Below, in pieces: positions 63,887 to 64,000 of a DNA stretch of 64,000 nucleotides; positions within the stretch are counted from its first letter, which is position 1; the number at the start of each line of letters is the position of its first letter. The stretch is taken from contig OY282558.1 of the NCBI GenBank assembly GCA_958295665.1, forward strand, positions 136,546,326-136,610,325, given 5' to 3'. Made by a program: the position numbers and the translations under genes. The stretch comes from Tipula vernalis. Lineage: Eukaryota > Arthropoda > Insecta > Diptera > Tipulidae. Under the pieces are notes generated by a model, which saw nothing but the letters and a program-made list of their open reading frames with translations, was not told where the DNA came from and made no database searches.

Positions 63887-64000
63887 CTCTTCTAAGCCAA
63901 TGTAATGGTGCATGTATATTAAAATCACACAGCTAGCTATAACTGTAAATTTTTTAATAACACAGTCGTGTGGGTGCAGATAGCAGAAACATTTTTGTCT

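Overview
This 64 kb window is AT-rich eukaryotic DNA built almost entirely from transposable elements lying side by side or inside one another. The element set is typical of an insect: BEL/Pao and copia LTR retrotransposons, R1-type and CR1/Jockey-type LINEs, a DUF4780-type LINE ORF1, Helitron, Tigger/pogo, CACTA-like DNA elements, and microsatellites such as (CATA)n, (TTG)n and TATGATGG. The microsatellite style suggests a fly, but that is only an inference. I recognise no host protein-coding gene. One weak exon-like stretch near 46.9 kb is the only candidate.

Regions. 0-5 kb: a LINE fragment hit by a decayed copia element that carries a copia-type half-tRNA primer site. 5-7.6 kb: a possible Mutator-like transposase piece and the 3' half of a Tigger element, with its 3' terminal repeat. 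8-10 kb: a composite repeat, a unique block followed by about eight ~148-bp tandem units; it recurs at 20.2-21.6 and 22.6-23.2 kb. 10-10.8 kb: a CACTA-like coding fragment split by a small inverted-repeat element. 11-13 kb: a Foldback-type palindrome whose arms are arrays of 184-bp repeats. 13.95 kb: a sequence that folds as a type III hammerhead ribozyme. 14.5-18.3 kb: a decayed, spliced CACTA-like transposon with two gene blocks. 23.2-23.6 kb: a LINE 3' end. 23.8-26.4 kb: an uncharacterised DNA transposon with ~190-bp terminal inverted repeats. 26.5-27 kb: a TATGATGG array with a 77-bp retroinsertion. 29.27-38.05 kb: an 8.8 kb DNA transposon bounded by a perfect 8-bp target duplication and ~440-bp inverted repeats. 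It encodes a ubiquitin-protease-like protein and a PHD/coiled-coil protein, and has been filled by an R1-type LINE, which itself holds an 820-bp insertion, and by a 1.15 kb TTAGTAA-type array. 38.6-42.4 kb: LINE ORF1 genes and a BEL remnant. 42.4-48.3 kb: no gene seen. 48.3-63.1 kb: a Helitron abutted by a CR1/Jockey-type LINE, with an intact and very young BEL retrotransposon inside the LINE. 63.3-63.9 kb: nested hairpin elements.

How the parts relate. These are not cooperating host genes but a layered insertion record, and several layers can be ordered from target-site duplications or from reading frames that rejoin when an insert is removed. The BEL element at 49.2-56.7 kb is the youngest: its two 986-bp LTRs look identical and its 1762-codon ORF is open. 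Everything else coding is broken by stops, frameshifts or internal deletions.

The most unusual items are the hammerhead fold, the 8-bp-duplication transposon with a USP-like peptidase, the Foldback palindrome, and the 23.8-26.4 kb transposon of unfamiliar type. Family assignments come from motif recognition by eye; no database search was run.
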